Below are positions 1 through 5,312 of a stretch of DNA of 10,497 nucleotides, one piece after another. The position numbers and the translations under genes were made by a program. The DNA is taken from the NCBI GenBank assembly GCA_001805695.1, contig MHGT01000017.1, positions 1 to 10,497 on the forward strand, read 5' to 3'. How positions within the stretch are numbered: the stretch's first letter is position 1; every line of letters starts with the position of its first letter. The notes beneath the pieces are model-generated. The model saw nothing but the letters and a program-made list of their open reading frames with translations, did no database searches and was not told the DNA's origin. This DNA is from Omnitrophica WOR_2 bacterium RIFCSPHIGHO2_02_FULL_67_20. Lineage in GTDB: Bacteria > Omnitrophota > Gorgyraeia > Aquiviventales > Aquiviventaceae.

Positions 1-551
1 TTCTCGCACCAGTACGTCTTCACAACCCGCGCGCCCAGCTCCGCCGCGATCCGGCAGCTCAGGGCCAGGTAGCGGGCTTCCCGCTTCTCCAGCTCCTCTC
101 CCACGGCCGTCACCGCCATGACGGGAATGTCGTACGGCTCGCAGTCGTTCACCAGCTGCGCAAGATTCTTCAGGGTGGCTTTCTCATGGGCGCTTCCGAC
201 GAAGACCGACACCCCAACCGCCGAGGCGTTGAGCCGGAGGATTTCCTCAATGGAGGTCGTGAGCTCCTCGTCGGAAAGATCCTTTTTCGCCATGCTCGTG
301 CAGCCGGAGACTCGCAGGATAATCGGCTTGCTCCCCACGGGGTCGATGGCAGAGCGCAACACACCGCGGGTGCAGAAGATGCCATCCACATACGGCAAGA
401 GCGGCGTGATGGTCTCGCCCGGCCTCTCGAGGCCCCGAGTCGGTCCTTGAAAATAGCCGTGATCGATCGGCATGAAGAAGCACTTGCCGCCCGGCATTAA
501 TTGACTGAGCCTGTTGCGCATCCCCCAATCCATGCTGTGCGCCCCCCACAT
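1..551 (-). CDS. lsrF: LsrF/DhnA-family class I aldolase-type enzyme, 3' end outside window
   Basis: The first 183 residues are visible; the C-terminus lies beyond the left edge. From residue 8 the protein follows E. coli LsrF closely from memory: DWGMRNRLS (8-16), DHGYFQGPTRGLER (30-43), CTRGVLRS (60-67) and VVKTYWCE (176-183). K178 in the last motif aligns with LsrF Lys203, the proposed catalytic lysine. LsrF is a cytoplasmic TIM-barrel enzyme that thiolytically cleaves the phosphorylated AI-2 product; the wider DhnA family includes class I fructose-bisphosphate aldolases. ATG at 551 is the only ATG after an in-frame stop upstream; it lacks the roughly 25-residue N-terminal extension of the E. 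coli protein. The start is 4 nt after the stop of the gene upstream, so the two are probably translated from one mRNA. No other lsr gene is visible, so the AI-2 role is inference and another aldolase or thiolase substrate is possible. Confidence 0.88.
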   Translation of the reverse strand, partial: MWGAHSMDWGMRNRLSQLMPGGKCFFMPIDHGYFQGPTRGLERPGETITPLLPYVDGIFCTRGVLRSAIDPVGSKPIILRVSGCTSMAKKDLSDEELTTSIEEILRLNASAVGVSVFVGSAHEKATLKNLAQLVNDCEPYDIPVMAVTAVGEELEKREARYLALSCRIAAELGARVVKTYWCE

Positions 552-555
552 GTTC

Positions 556-777
556 TCACCGTGCCTGCGTTTCAGGCCTGACGATCAGATACCCCTTGCC
601 GATCAGCCAATGATGAAACTGATACGTCGTATACTTGCAGTCCGTCTTGCAGATTGTCCGCAGGGCCTCATGCGCTTGAGAGCCGTCCTGCTCAGCCTCA
701 AGCTCCAGCTGGATGGGACACTGGATGTCCTTGCAGAATTCCCGTCGCTGGTACTCTCTATATCCGCTCATCGGCAT
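556..777 (-). CDS. small cysteine-containing protein of unknown function, upstream of lsrF-like gene
   Basis: A 73-residue acidic-to-neutral protein I do not recognise. It has four cysteines arranged as C15-x4-C20 and C43-x3-C47, with histidines at about 55-56 (FHHWLIGKGYLIVRP), so a metal-binding or Fe-S role is possible but not shown. There is no signal peptide or membrane segment. Its composition is not the Arg/Pro/Ala-rich type seen in shadow reading frames of this window, and its stop is 4 nt before the lsrF-like start, which argues for a real gene in an operon. ATG at 777 is 8 nt below a -10-like hexamer, so the mRNA may be leaderless; a second ATG two codons in is an alternative. Its job may be tied to that of the aldolase-like enzyme, as inference only. 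Confidence 0.62.
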   Translation of the reverse strand: MPMSGYREYQRREFCKDIQCPIQLELEAEQDGSQAHEALRTICKTDCKYTTYQFHHWLIGKGYLIVRPETQAR

Positions 778-785
778 GATTGATC

Positions 786-815
786 AGGCTACACTCTGGG
801 GCACCGGAGCGTCAA
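786..815 (-). promoter_or_regulatory. putative promoter of the small protein-lsrF unit
   Basis: Reading the minus strand, TTGACG (815-810) is followed after 18 nt by TAGCCT (791-786). The start codon at 777 is 8 nt past the -10, so transcription would begin at or very near the ATG. An 8-bp inverted repeat, GGCACCGG at 800-807 and CCGGTGCC at 827-834, straddles the -35 and could be an operator or part of an old palindromic repeat. The -10 matches the consensus at only three positions (first, second and last). Confidence 0.4.
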
Positions 816-845
816 GGAGAAAGAGGCCGGTGCCAGGGGAATTCT

Positions 846-905
846 GGAATTCTGTGGACAGCATACGGATCTCGCGGAATGAAGTGTGGTAGCTCCCGGA
901 ATTCC
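846..905. repeat. decayed palindromic (REP-like) element
   Basis: Imperfect inverted repeat: the left arm starts GGAATTCTGTGGACAGC at 846 and the right arm ends GCTCCCGGAATTCC at 905, with GGAATTC at both outer ends and a centre rich in CGCGGAAT. The many mismatches between the arms suggest an old, degenerate copy. Both strands hold short open frames here with no protein character. REP/MITE-like origin is inference; no transposase is nearby. Confidence 0.35.
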
Positions 906-928
906 GCGGATTTTCCTTGCGTCGGCCG

Positions 929-970
929 CTCGCCCGCCTCGCCATCCGCCAATGGCGGATGGCGGGCGAG
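929..970. repeat. strong GC-rich hairpin downstream of tRNA-Thr
   Basis: CGCCATCCGCC (940-950) and GGCGGATGGCG (954-964) pair perfectly over 11 bp around the loop AAT. Outer arms CTCGCC (929-934) and GGCGAG (965-970) add 6 bp around a 5-nt bulge. No T-run follows on either strand, so it is not a standard intrinsic terminator; it may be a palindromic repeat or an RNA 3'-end stabiliser. Confidence 0.6.
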
Positions 971-1003
971 GCTCTCACCGGCCTAATGGTAAAACAAAAG
1001 AAT

Positions 1004-1078
1004 TGGAGCCGGCGAGTGGAATCGAACCACCGACCCGCTGTTTACGAAACAGCTGCTCTACCTCTGAGCTACGCCGGC
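1004..1078 (-). tRNA. tRNA-Thr (anticodon CGT)
   Basis: A complete 75-nt cloverleaf with an encoded CCA. Acceptor arms are GCCGGCG and CGCCGGC, the D arm is GCTC-AGAGGTA-GAGC, the anticodon arm is GCTGT-TTCGTAA-ACAGC, the variable loop is 5 nt, and the T arm has the canonical loop TTCGATT. Loop positions 34-36 are CGT, which reads the threonine codon ACG; the discriminator base is U73. G18G19 and T54T55C56 are all present. A T-rich stretch (ATTCTTTTGTTTT on the minus strand, 1003-991) follows the CCA and probably ends transcription. A promoter lies 20 nt upstream. Confidence 0.97.
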
Positions 1079-1097
1079 ACGACACGTAAGGGACGCT

Positions 1098-1127
1098 ATT
1101 GTAGCGCGTCCCAGGGAATCGGCGCAA
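1098..1127 (-). promoter_or_regulatory. promoter of tRNA-Thr
   Basis: On the minus strand TTGCGC (1127-1122) and TACAAT (1103-1098) are 18 nt apart. The -10 is 5/6 to the sigma-70 consensus and ends 20 nt before the tRNA, leaving a short 5' leader of about 13 nt to be removed by RNase P. Confidence 0.6.
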
Positions 1128-1173
1128 CCAGACAAGCGCCCCGCAGCTCGCGTCCGCCTCCTTAACGCGTGCG

Positions 1174-1250
1174 CCGGTAACGTTTACCCCGGTAACGTTT
1201 ACCCAGGAAGACGTTTGTCCGGGTAAACGTCACCCGGGAAGACGTCTGGG
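1174..1250. repeat. tandem array of five ACGT-centred palindromic 15-16-bp units
   Basis: ACGT recurs at 1180, 1195, 1211, 1227 and 1242, that is every 15-16 bp. Each unit is itself close to a palindrome: CCGGTAACGTTTACC twice, then AGGAAGACGTTTGTCC, GGGTAAACGTCACCC and GGGAAGACGTCTGGG. The first two are identical and the others diverge. There are no unique spacers, so it is not a CRISPR. It lies between tRNA-Thr and the RHH gene, with no coding frame across it; an operator or iteron-type protein-binding array, or a repeat expansion, are both possible. Confidence 0.7.
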
Positions 1251-1290
1251 TGGCGCAGCGGCAGAACCCGTCGCAGCCGACACCCCCCCA
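1249..1290. repeat. dispersed ~41-bp repeat, copy A
   Basis: GCAGCGGCAGAACCCGTCGC and the bases on both sides recur at 2285-2325 in the same orientation with about four differences. Copy A directly follows the palindrome array and is followed by ACTAG and a GGACGTTCC string; related CTAG and CGACGTTCC strings also occur near copy B. The rest of the gap to 1366 holds nothing I can name. Confidence 0.65.
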
Positions 1291-1366
1291 CTAGCACGTC
1301 GGTAGGACGTTCCCCCTGAAGAGAACGAGATCGCTACTAATACAAACGCAGTAAATCCTGTGGCAT

Positions 1367-1445
1367 GATTACAGTGATGTTCGAATGATTACAGTGATGT
1401 GTCGTCATCCAAATCACTGGAATCAATTTTGGAATCACTGGAATC
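1367..1445. repeat. GATT-type repeat array 1 (two direct plus two inverted 12-mers)
   Basis: GATTACAGTGAT occurs at 1367-1378 and 1387-1398 (20 bp apart), then the inverse form ATCACTGGAATC at 1413-1424 and 1434-1445 (21 bp apart). The inner pair can form an 11-of-12-bp hairpin around 14 nt. The segment is much more AT-rich than its surroundings and lies just downstream of the RHH gene. The same architecture is seen at 3760-3833 and half of it at 6063-6096. I do not recognise a named family. Confidence 0.8.
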
Positions 1446-1538
1446 GTCACAATTGTTAGTTCGTTTGCTATAGTAGCGTGGGGGAGGAGAGCGACGGGCG
1501 CTATCGCTTCGATGAACGGAAGCACGCGTTGAGGAAGG

Positions 1539-1877
1539 TCAGGATTTCCGGCTGGTCGAGCGCCTGCGAGAGCGCCCATACCCGGCGGCCCGAAGCCGCT
1601 CGTGCAGGAGACGAACACCTCGGAAGGTTCGGCGCAGTTCGGCCTCGCTGGGTGCGGCCGCCGGGTGGCGCCGGCGATAGACTTCAAGCAGGTCTCCCGC
1701 CTGACCGAGGCGCCGGCTCGGGCTTGAAGGCGGCGGCTGCGGCCGCGTGCCGAAGTAGCGGCGGAGCGCTTCCCGCACCAGCTCGCTCTTCGTCCGATGC
1801 TCCTCGGCGGCGACGGCCTGCGCCAGCCGGCTCATGTCCGGTGGAAGCGAAATGGTCCATGTCCGTGTCACCCGCAT
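1539..1877 (-). CDS. ribbon-helix-helix (CopG/Arc-type) regulator, antitoxin-like
   Basis: A 112-residue protein. Residues 4-12 (TRTWTISLP) form the DNA-contacting strand and about 13-42, ending SELVREALRRYF, the two helices of an RHH_1 fold; RHH proteins bind operators as dimers and many are type II antitoxins. The remaining 70 residues are Pro/Arg-rich and resemble no domain I know. ATG at 1877 is chosen because GGAGG sits 5 nt upstream; an in-frame ATG at 1892 lacks this. A good promoter and a palindrome covering its -10 suggest autoregulation. No PIN, RelE or other toxin reads downstream: the next 170 bp are the GATT array. It is therefore an orphan regulator or the remnant of a toxin-antitoxin pair. 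The unusual tail could reflect a frame disturbance, which I cannot prove. Confidence 0.75.
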   Translation of the reverse strand: MRVTRTWTISLPPDMSRLAQAVAAEEHRTKSELVREALRRYFGTRPQPPPSSPSRRLGQAGDLLEVYRRRHPAAAPSEAELRRTFRGVRLLHERLRAAGYGRSRRRSTSRKS

Positions 1878-1907
1878 CAGGGCCTCCAGCATTAGATATT
1901 ACTTTGT

Positions 1908-1946
1908 CTTACTTGGTAAGATAGCACATATCCGGCGATGTTTCAA
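1908..1946 (-). promoter_or_regulatory. promoter and candidate autoregulatory operator of the RHH gene
   Basis: On the minus strand TTGAAA (1946-1941) and TATCTT (1923-1918) are separated by 17 nt. The palindrome CTTAC-TTG-GTAAG (1908-1920) overlaps the -10 and the expected start of transcription, and TTACTT is repeated 10 bp apart (1899 and 1909), one helical turn, as RHH dimers often require. The leader would be about 34 nt with the SD near its end. Operator function is inferred from position. Confidence 0.6.
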
Positions 1947-2165
1947 GGCGAGGCCGTATTGCGGCGTTGGAGCGGCCACAGATGGCAGCTGGTGCCCGCG
2001 GCCATGCCGGTGAGCGATTACGCGGGCTCCGCCTCAGCGGGCGGGTGGCAGGGCGATGCGCCCGCCCCGGCCAACGGATTTGTGGAGGGCGGGCCGGGGA
2101 GCTACACCGGCATGGGTGAAGAACGGAGCTTATTCTAAGCGCCTATAGCGTCGGACGCAACCGCT

Positions 2166-2334
2166 CGGCTGCTAGGGGTGACCGGTGCGACGTTCCACGC
2201 GGGCTGCGACGGGTGACGCGGAGGCGGGGCCCCCATCCGCCCGGAGCCGACGACGGCGATAGTCCGGCGCGGCGAGGACGGATGGGGTGCCGCAGCGGCA
2301 GGACCCGTCGCAGCCGACACTCCCCGGCTGCTAG
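2166..2334. repeat. repeat-bounded intergenic segment with dispersed repeat copy B and nested inverted repeats
   Basis: The 450-bp gap between the RHH gene and the kinase has no credible gene. CGGCTGCTAG bounds this segment at about 2166 and 2325. Inside, GGCTGCGACGGGT (from 2202) is inverted as ACCCGTCGCAGCC (ending about 2316), and CCCCATCCG (from 2230) as CGGATGGGG (ending about 2287), so the DNA or RNA could fold into one long nested hairpin. The right side, 2285-2325, is copy B of the 41-bp repeat at 1249-1290. The right boundary overlaps the kinase stop codon. Neither strand shows a T-run for an intrinsic terminator. The stretch 1947-2165 shows nothing I can name. Confidence 0.55.
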
Positions 2335-3500
2335 AGCGTGGGAGCGGAGAGGACGGGGCGCTCGGCGGAGACGGCGGGACGGAGCAGCGTCACCGCGATG
2401 GTCGTTCCGGCGCCGACGGTGCTGCGCAGCTCCAGCGAGCCGCCGTGGAGCTCGACGTAGCGCTTGGCCAGCGTCAGGCCGATGCCGGCCCCTTCATACG
2501 CCCGGTTCAGGCGCCGGTCCACCTGGTAGAACGGCGCGAACACCTTCTCCTGCTCCTCCGGCGGGATGCCGATGCCGGTGTCGGCGATCCGGATCACCAC
2601 CGCGTCGGGCGAACCGGTCAGCTCGACGTCCACGCGGCCGCCTTCCTTGTTGAACTTGATCGCGTTATCGAGCAGGTGCTCCAGCGCGGCCACGCACCGG
2701 CCGCGGTCCGCCTCCAGGGGCAGCGGCCCGTCGGGAACGCGCACCGCAAGCGCGATCGAGCGGGCCGAGGCCTTGGGCGTCATCGCCGCCGTCGCCTGCT
2801 GGACCATCTCCTGAGCGGTCATCGCCTGACGGCGCAGGACGATCTCGTGGCCGTGCATGAGGTCGATGAGCTGCTGGAGGAGCCGGTGCAGCCGCTCGTA
2901 GGCGCCGATGAGGACGTCCAGCGCGCGATCCTGATCGCTGGAGAGCGGCCCCAGCGTCCCGTCGGCGAGCAGGTAGATCCACTCGCTCATGAGACACAGG
3001 GGCGTGTTGATCTCGTGGGAGAGTGCCGCCAGGAACTGGCTCTTGAGGTCGTTGAGCTCGGCCAGCCGCCGGTTGAGTTCCTCGAGCTTCAACGCCCCCT
3101 CCCCGGAGGCCCGCAACTGCCGGTTCAGGCTGACACGCTGCTGGCACCGGTAGAGGATCGCCTGGATCTGCACGATGTCGAAGGGCTTGGTGATGAAGTC
3201 GCAGGCGCCATACTTCATCGCGTCCACCGCACCCTCCACCGATGGATACGCCGTGATCACGACGATGTTGAGGAGGGGATCCAGGTGCTTGAGCTCCCGG
3301 AGCAGCTCAAACCCGCTGAGCTTGGGCATCTTGATGTCGGTGATGACGACGTCGGCGGGGGCTTCCTTGAACTGGGAGAGCGCGTCGAGCCCGTCGACGG
3401 CGAGCCGGACGGCGCAGTTCCTCGCCGTCAGGATCTGTCCGAGGAGCTGCCGGACTTTCGGCTCGTCGTCCGCGATGAGAACGTCCAGGGGGGAGGGCAT
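2331..3500 (-). CDS. receiver-histidine kinase hybrid signalling protein
   Basis: A 389-residue cytoplasmic two-component protein. An N-terminal receiver domain (about 6-120) has the acidic pair D11-D12, phospho-acceptor D55 in VVITDIKMP, T83 in VITAY and K105 in TKPF. A short linker rich in Leu/Glu/Arg (about 125-155), probably coiled coil, leads to HisKA with H162 in ALSHEINTP, then HATPase_c with the N box LLDNAIKF (276-283), DTGIGIP (307-313), FAPFYQ (321-326) and GAGIGL (337-342). All catalytic residues are present. No membrane segment or separate sensor domain is seen, so input probably comes by phosphotransfer to the receiver. Start ATG 3500 fits the receiver fold. No promoter is visible in the 47 bp after tRNA-Phe, so cotranscription with the tRNA is likely. 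No partner regulator is nearby. Confidence 0.95.
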   Translation of the reverse strand: MPSPLDVLIADDEPKVRQLLGQILTARNCAVRLAVDGLDALSQFKEAPADVVITDIKMPKLSGFELLRELKHLDPLLNIVVITAYPSVEGAVDAMKYGACDFITKPFDIVQIQAILYRCQQRVSLNRQLRASGEGALKLEELNRRLAELNDLKSQFLAALSHEINTPLCLMSEWIYLLADGTLGPLSSDQDRALDVLIGAYERLHRLLQQLIDLMHGHEIVLRRQAMTAQEMVQQATAAMTPKASARSIALAVRVPDGPLPLEADRGRCVAALEHLLDNAIKFNKEGGRVDVELTGSPDAVVIRIADTGIGIPPEEQEKVFAPFYQVDRRLNRAYEGAGIGLTLAKRYVELHGGSLELRSTVGAGTTIAVTLLRPAVSAERPVLSAPTL

Positions 3501-3547
3501 CGCTTAGTCTCGGCCGCCGCGCGCGGCGCGCCGCCGGGAGGGAAGAA

Positions 3548-3623
3548 TGGCGCCGGGTCCCAGACTTGCACTGGGGACGCGCGGCTTTTCAGGCCGCCGC
3601 TCTACTACCTGAGCTAACCCGGC
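3548..3623 (-). tRNA. tRNA-Phe (anticodon GAA) with non-canonical elbow
   Basis: A full 76-nt cloverleaf with encoded CCA: acceptor GCCGGGT/ACCCGGC, D arm GCTC-AGGTAGTA-GAGC, anticodon arm GCGGC-CTGAAAA-GCCGC, 5-nt variable loop, T arm CCCAG-TGCAAGT-CTGGG. Positions 34-36 are GAA, for phenylalanine. All stems pair, and U20 is kept. Three positions are odd: the D loop has A at 18 instead of G, the T loop has G at 55 instead of T, so the usual G18-psi55 contact is missing while G19-C56 is kept, and the discriminator is G73 where most bacterial tRNA-Phe have A. A near-perfect promoter argues that it is expressed. It could be a functional variant, a second copy or an early pseudogene. Confidence 0.9.
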
Positions 3624-3693
3624 GATGGACCGCGTGTCACGTGTAGGAGGGATGGGAATGGGGTGCCCCCGCGCGTCTGGCTGACAGCAAGGC

Positions 3694-3723
3694 ATTATAG
3701 GCCGGGGCGCAAAGGAGTGTCAA
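3694..3723 (-). promoter_or_regulatory. near-consensus promoter of tRNA-Phe and probably the kinase
   Basis: On the minus strand TTGACA (3723-3718) and TATAAT (3699-3694) both match the sigma-70 consensus fully, 18 nt apart. Expected start is near 3687, giving a leader of about 64 nt before the tRNA. It is the best promoter in the window and implies strong, constitutive transcription by a housekeeping sigma factor. Confidence 0.85.
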
Positions 3724-3759
3724 TGCTACCGGAGCCGCGGTGGTGTTTTAATTTGAGGT

Positions 3760-3833
3760 GATTTCGCAGATTGTGAGATGATTTCGCCGATCGCTCTATC
3801 TATCGGCGAAATCGATTCAAAATCTGTGTAATC
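3760..3833. repeat. GATT-type repeat array 2 (two direct plus two inverted 12-mers)
   Basis: GATTTCGCAGAT (3760-3771) and GATTTCGCCGAT (3780-3791) are direct, 20 bp apart; ATCGGCGAAATC (3802-3813) and ATCTGTGTAATC (3822-3833) are the inverse form, 20 bp apart. The inner two are exact reverse complements and make a 12-bp hairpin with a 10-nt loop. The array lies between the tRNA-Phe promoter and the 3' end of the membrane-protein gene, and fills most of a 283-bp gap that otherwise shows nothing. There is no T-run for a terminator. Confidence 0.82.
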
Positions 3834-3906
3834 ATCTATAAGGCCGTCAGATTAAGACAGTACCCGACCACCGCCCCCGCCGCGATGAGCGCGCCCGCAG
3901 ACCGTC

Positions 3907-4530
3907 TCATGTCCGTCCCCTCCCGCTCATGCCTGTCCAGGCCGCTGATGCCGCCAATCCGACGTACGCCCCCAGAGACACCCAGAGTCCCCGTTCAATG
4001 GCGACCCCGATGAGGGACCGGGACGTATCGAGCGCGAGGAGCTTCCAGGCCCCTCCCGCCGCCACCGCCACGCAGACCAGCAACACGCCTCCGGCGACCG
4101 CCGGATGCCGGCCCCACCCCGTCAACAGCACGCCGCAGAGGAGTGCGGCGCCCGGCACCAGAAAGACGGCGCCGCTCTTCAGCGCCGCGTGCTGGCGCGT
4201 GTTGGTGAGCCGCTCGAGAAGCGCTACCGCCACTCGCGTCTGCTCCTGGCGGACGAGCCAGGGAATCTGGATGCCGCGCACCTGCCACGGAAACTCGGTG
4301 GCCTCCGGCAGCGCCGCGGCGATGGTCTCTCCGCCCTGCCTGAGCTGGATGGTCACGCGGCCGATATCATGCGGCCCGCCGCCGGCAAGCGCGGCGAGCT
4401 TAGCACCCCGCAGGTCGAGCGTCACCCATGGCAGGAGGAACCCCGCCAGCGAGGCCGCGACGCTGAGCCAGGCCACGATCAGCGCCGCGCGCGGCGCGGC
4501 CTGCGGGCGGCGCCGCGGCGATTGTCGCAT
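3907..4530 (-). CDS. small membrane protein of unknown function
   Basis: A 207-residue protein not assigned to a family. After a basic N-terminus (RRRP) there are four likely membrane helices, about residues 15-38, 119-139, 144-167 and 181-199. Residues 40-118 between the first two helices form a soluble segment, probably outside the membrane by the positive-inside rule, with FPWQVRGIQIPWLVRQEQ and few charges elsewhere. It follows the TauE-like gene by 26 nt on the same strand and is the last gene of that unit. ATG 4530 is used; GTG at 4551 or 4536 in frame is possible, as no SD is clear. The same frame is open far upstream, but that part is only the shadow of the permease gene. Confidence 0.7.
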   Translation of the reverse strand: MRQSPRRRPQAAPRAALIVAWLSVAASLAGFLLPWVTLDLRGAKLAALAGGGPHDIGRVTIQLRQGGETIAAALPEATEFPWQVRGIQIPWLVRQEQTRVAVALLERLTNTRQHAALKSGAVFLVPGAALLCGVLLTGWGRHPAVAGGVLLVCVAVAAGGAWKLLALDTSRSLIGVAIERGLWVSLGAYVGLAASAAWTGMSGRGRT

Positions 4531-4556
4531 AGGCACGGGAACACTCGCCACGTTCC

Positions 4557-5312
4557 TCAACCCCCGGGCACGAGTAAGCGGTGCCATCCCGTGACGGCAA
4601 GCTTCAGCCCGATGAGTGCAAGCAGGATCAGCACGAACCGGTGGAAACCGGCGACGGACAGCCGCCGCACCAGCCGTTGCCCGATCCACGCGCCGGCAAA
4701 CGCGACCGGCGCGAGGCTGACGAGGACCGGTCCCATGGCGGGCGGGATCAAACCCTCCGCGAGATAGACGGGCAACCGCGTCGCGTCCACGATCAGGGCA
4801 AGGGCCGCCGAGGTCCCGAGATAGGCCGGCTGCGGCAGGCCGAACGCGAGCAGGCAGACGGCGCGGACGGCGCCGCCGGTGCCGAGCAGCCCCGCGACCA
4901 CGCCGGAGATGGCGCCGCCGCCCATCAGCGTCAGCGGTGCCGCCGGCAGCCGCAGCCGGCCGGGAAGGAGCAGATCGCCGGCCACATAGAGGAGGAGGAA
5001 ACCGCCGAAGAGCACCTCGACCGCCGCGGACGGCAGCCGGGCGGCGATGTGCGCGCCGAGGAAGCTGCAGACGACTCCGGTGAGCCCGAACTGCGCCCAG
5101 GTGCGCCAGTGGATGTGGCGCCCGAAGAAGAGAAGGCGCGAGCAGGTCCCGAAGAGATGGAAGACGGCGACCACCGCGATCGCGACTTTGGCGTCCAGGA
5201 ACAGCATCGCCAGCGGCGTGAAGACCGTCGCGGCGCCGAAGCCCGCCATCGCCCCAATCGCCTCGGCCAACCCGGCGCACACCAGGAAAGCCGCCCATGG
5301 ACCGAAGGCCAT
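4557..5312 (-). CDS. TauE/SafE (DUF81) family sulfite/anion exporter-like permease
   Basis: A 251-residue inner-membrane protein with about eight hydrophobic segments, the size usual for TauE/SafE proteins. The two family half-signatures are visible: GAMAGFGAATVFTPLAML (20-37) in the first half and GVVAGLLGTGGAVRAVCLL (137-155) in the second, each starting a repeat. Known members move sulfite, sulfoacetate or other organosulfonates, but many are uncharacterised, so the substrate is open. Its ATG shares one base with the stop of the nuclease-like gene (TGATG), so translation is coupled; no SD precedes it. A longer frame upstream reads through the nuclease gene and has no membrane character, so it is left out. 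Confidence 0.9.
   Translation of the reverse strand: MAFGPWAAFLVCAGLAEAIGAMAGFGAATVFTPLAMLFLDAKVAIAVVAVFHLFGTCSRLLFFGRHIHWRTWAQFGLTGVVCSFLGAHIAARLPSAAVEVLFGGFLLLYVAGDLLLPGRLRLPAAPLTLMGGGAISGVVAGLLGTGGAVRAVCLLAFGLPQPAYLGTSAALALIVDATRLPVYLAEGLIPPAMGPVLVSLAPVAFAGAWIGQRLVRRLSVAGFHRFVLILLALIGLKLAVTGWHRLLVPGG

Noticed and set aside
784..978. 64-codon minus-strand frame
   Set aside because: It lies over the degenerate palindrome and the hairpin at 929-970 and has no protein-like character; likely repeat DNA.
1174..1250. Regular short repeats resembling a CRISPR array
   Set aside because: Units of 15-16 bp adjoin each other with no unique spacers, and no cas gene is present; the Cas4-like protein at 5312-6055 is far away and not Cas4 by its cysteines.
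1480..1640. A minus-strand frame reading VWALSQALDQPEILTFLNACF at the end of the RHH gene, as a possible toxin or frameshifted tail
   Set aside because: It has no start codon of its own, no PIN or RelE motif, and continues upstream only as a shadow of the RHH frame.
1938..2138. 66-codon plus-strand frame
   Set aside because: Gly/Ala-rich, no SD, no family resemblance; it overlaps the RHH promoter region.
2445..3617. 390-codon open frame on the plus strand
   Set aside because: It is the antisense shadow of the complete receiver-histidine kinase gene and also runs across tRNA-Phe.
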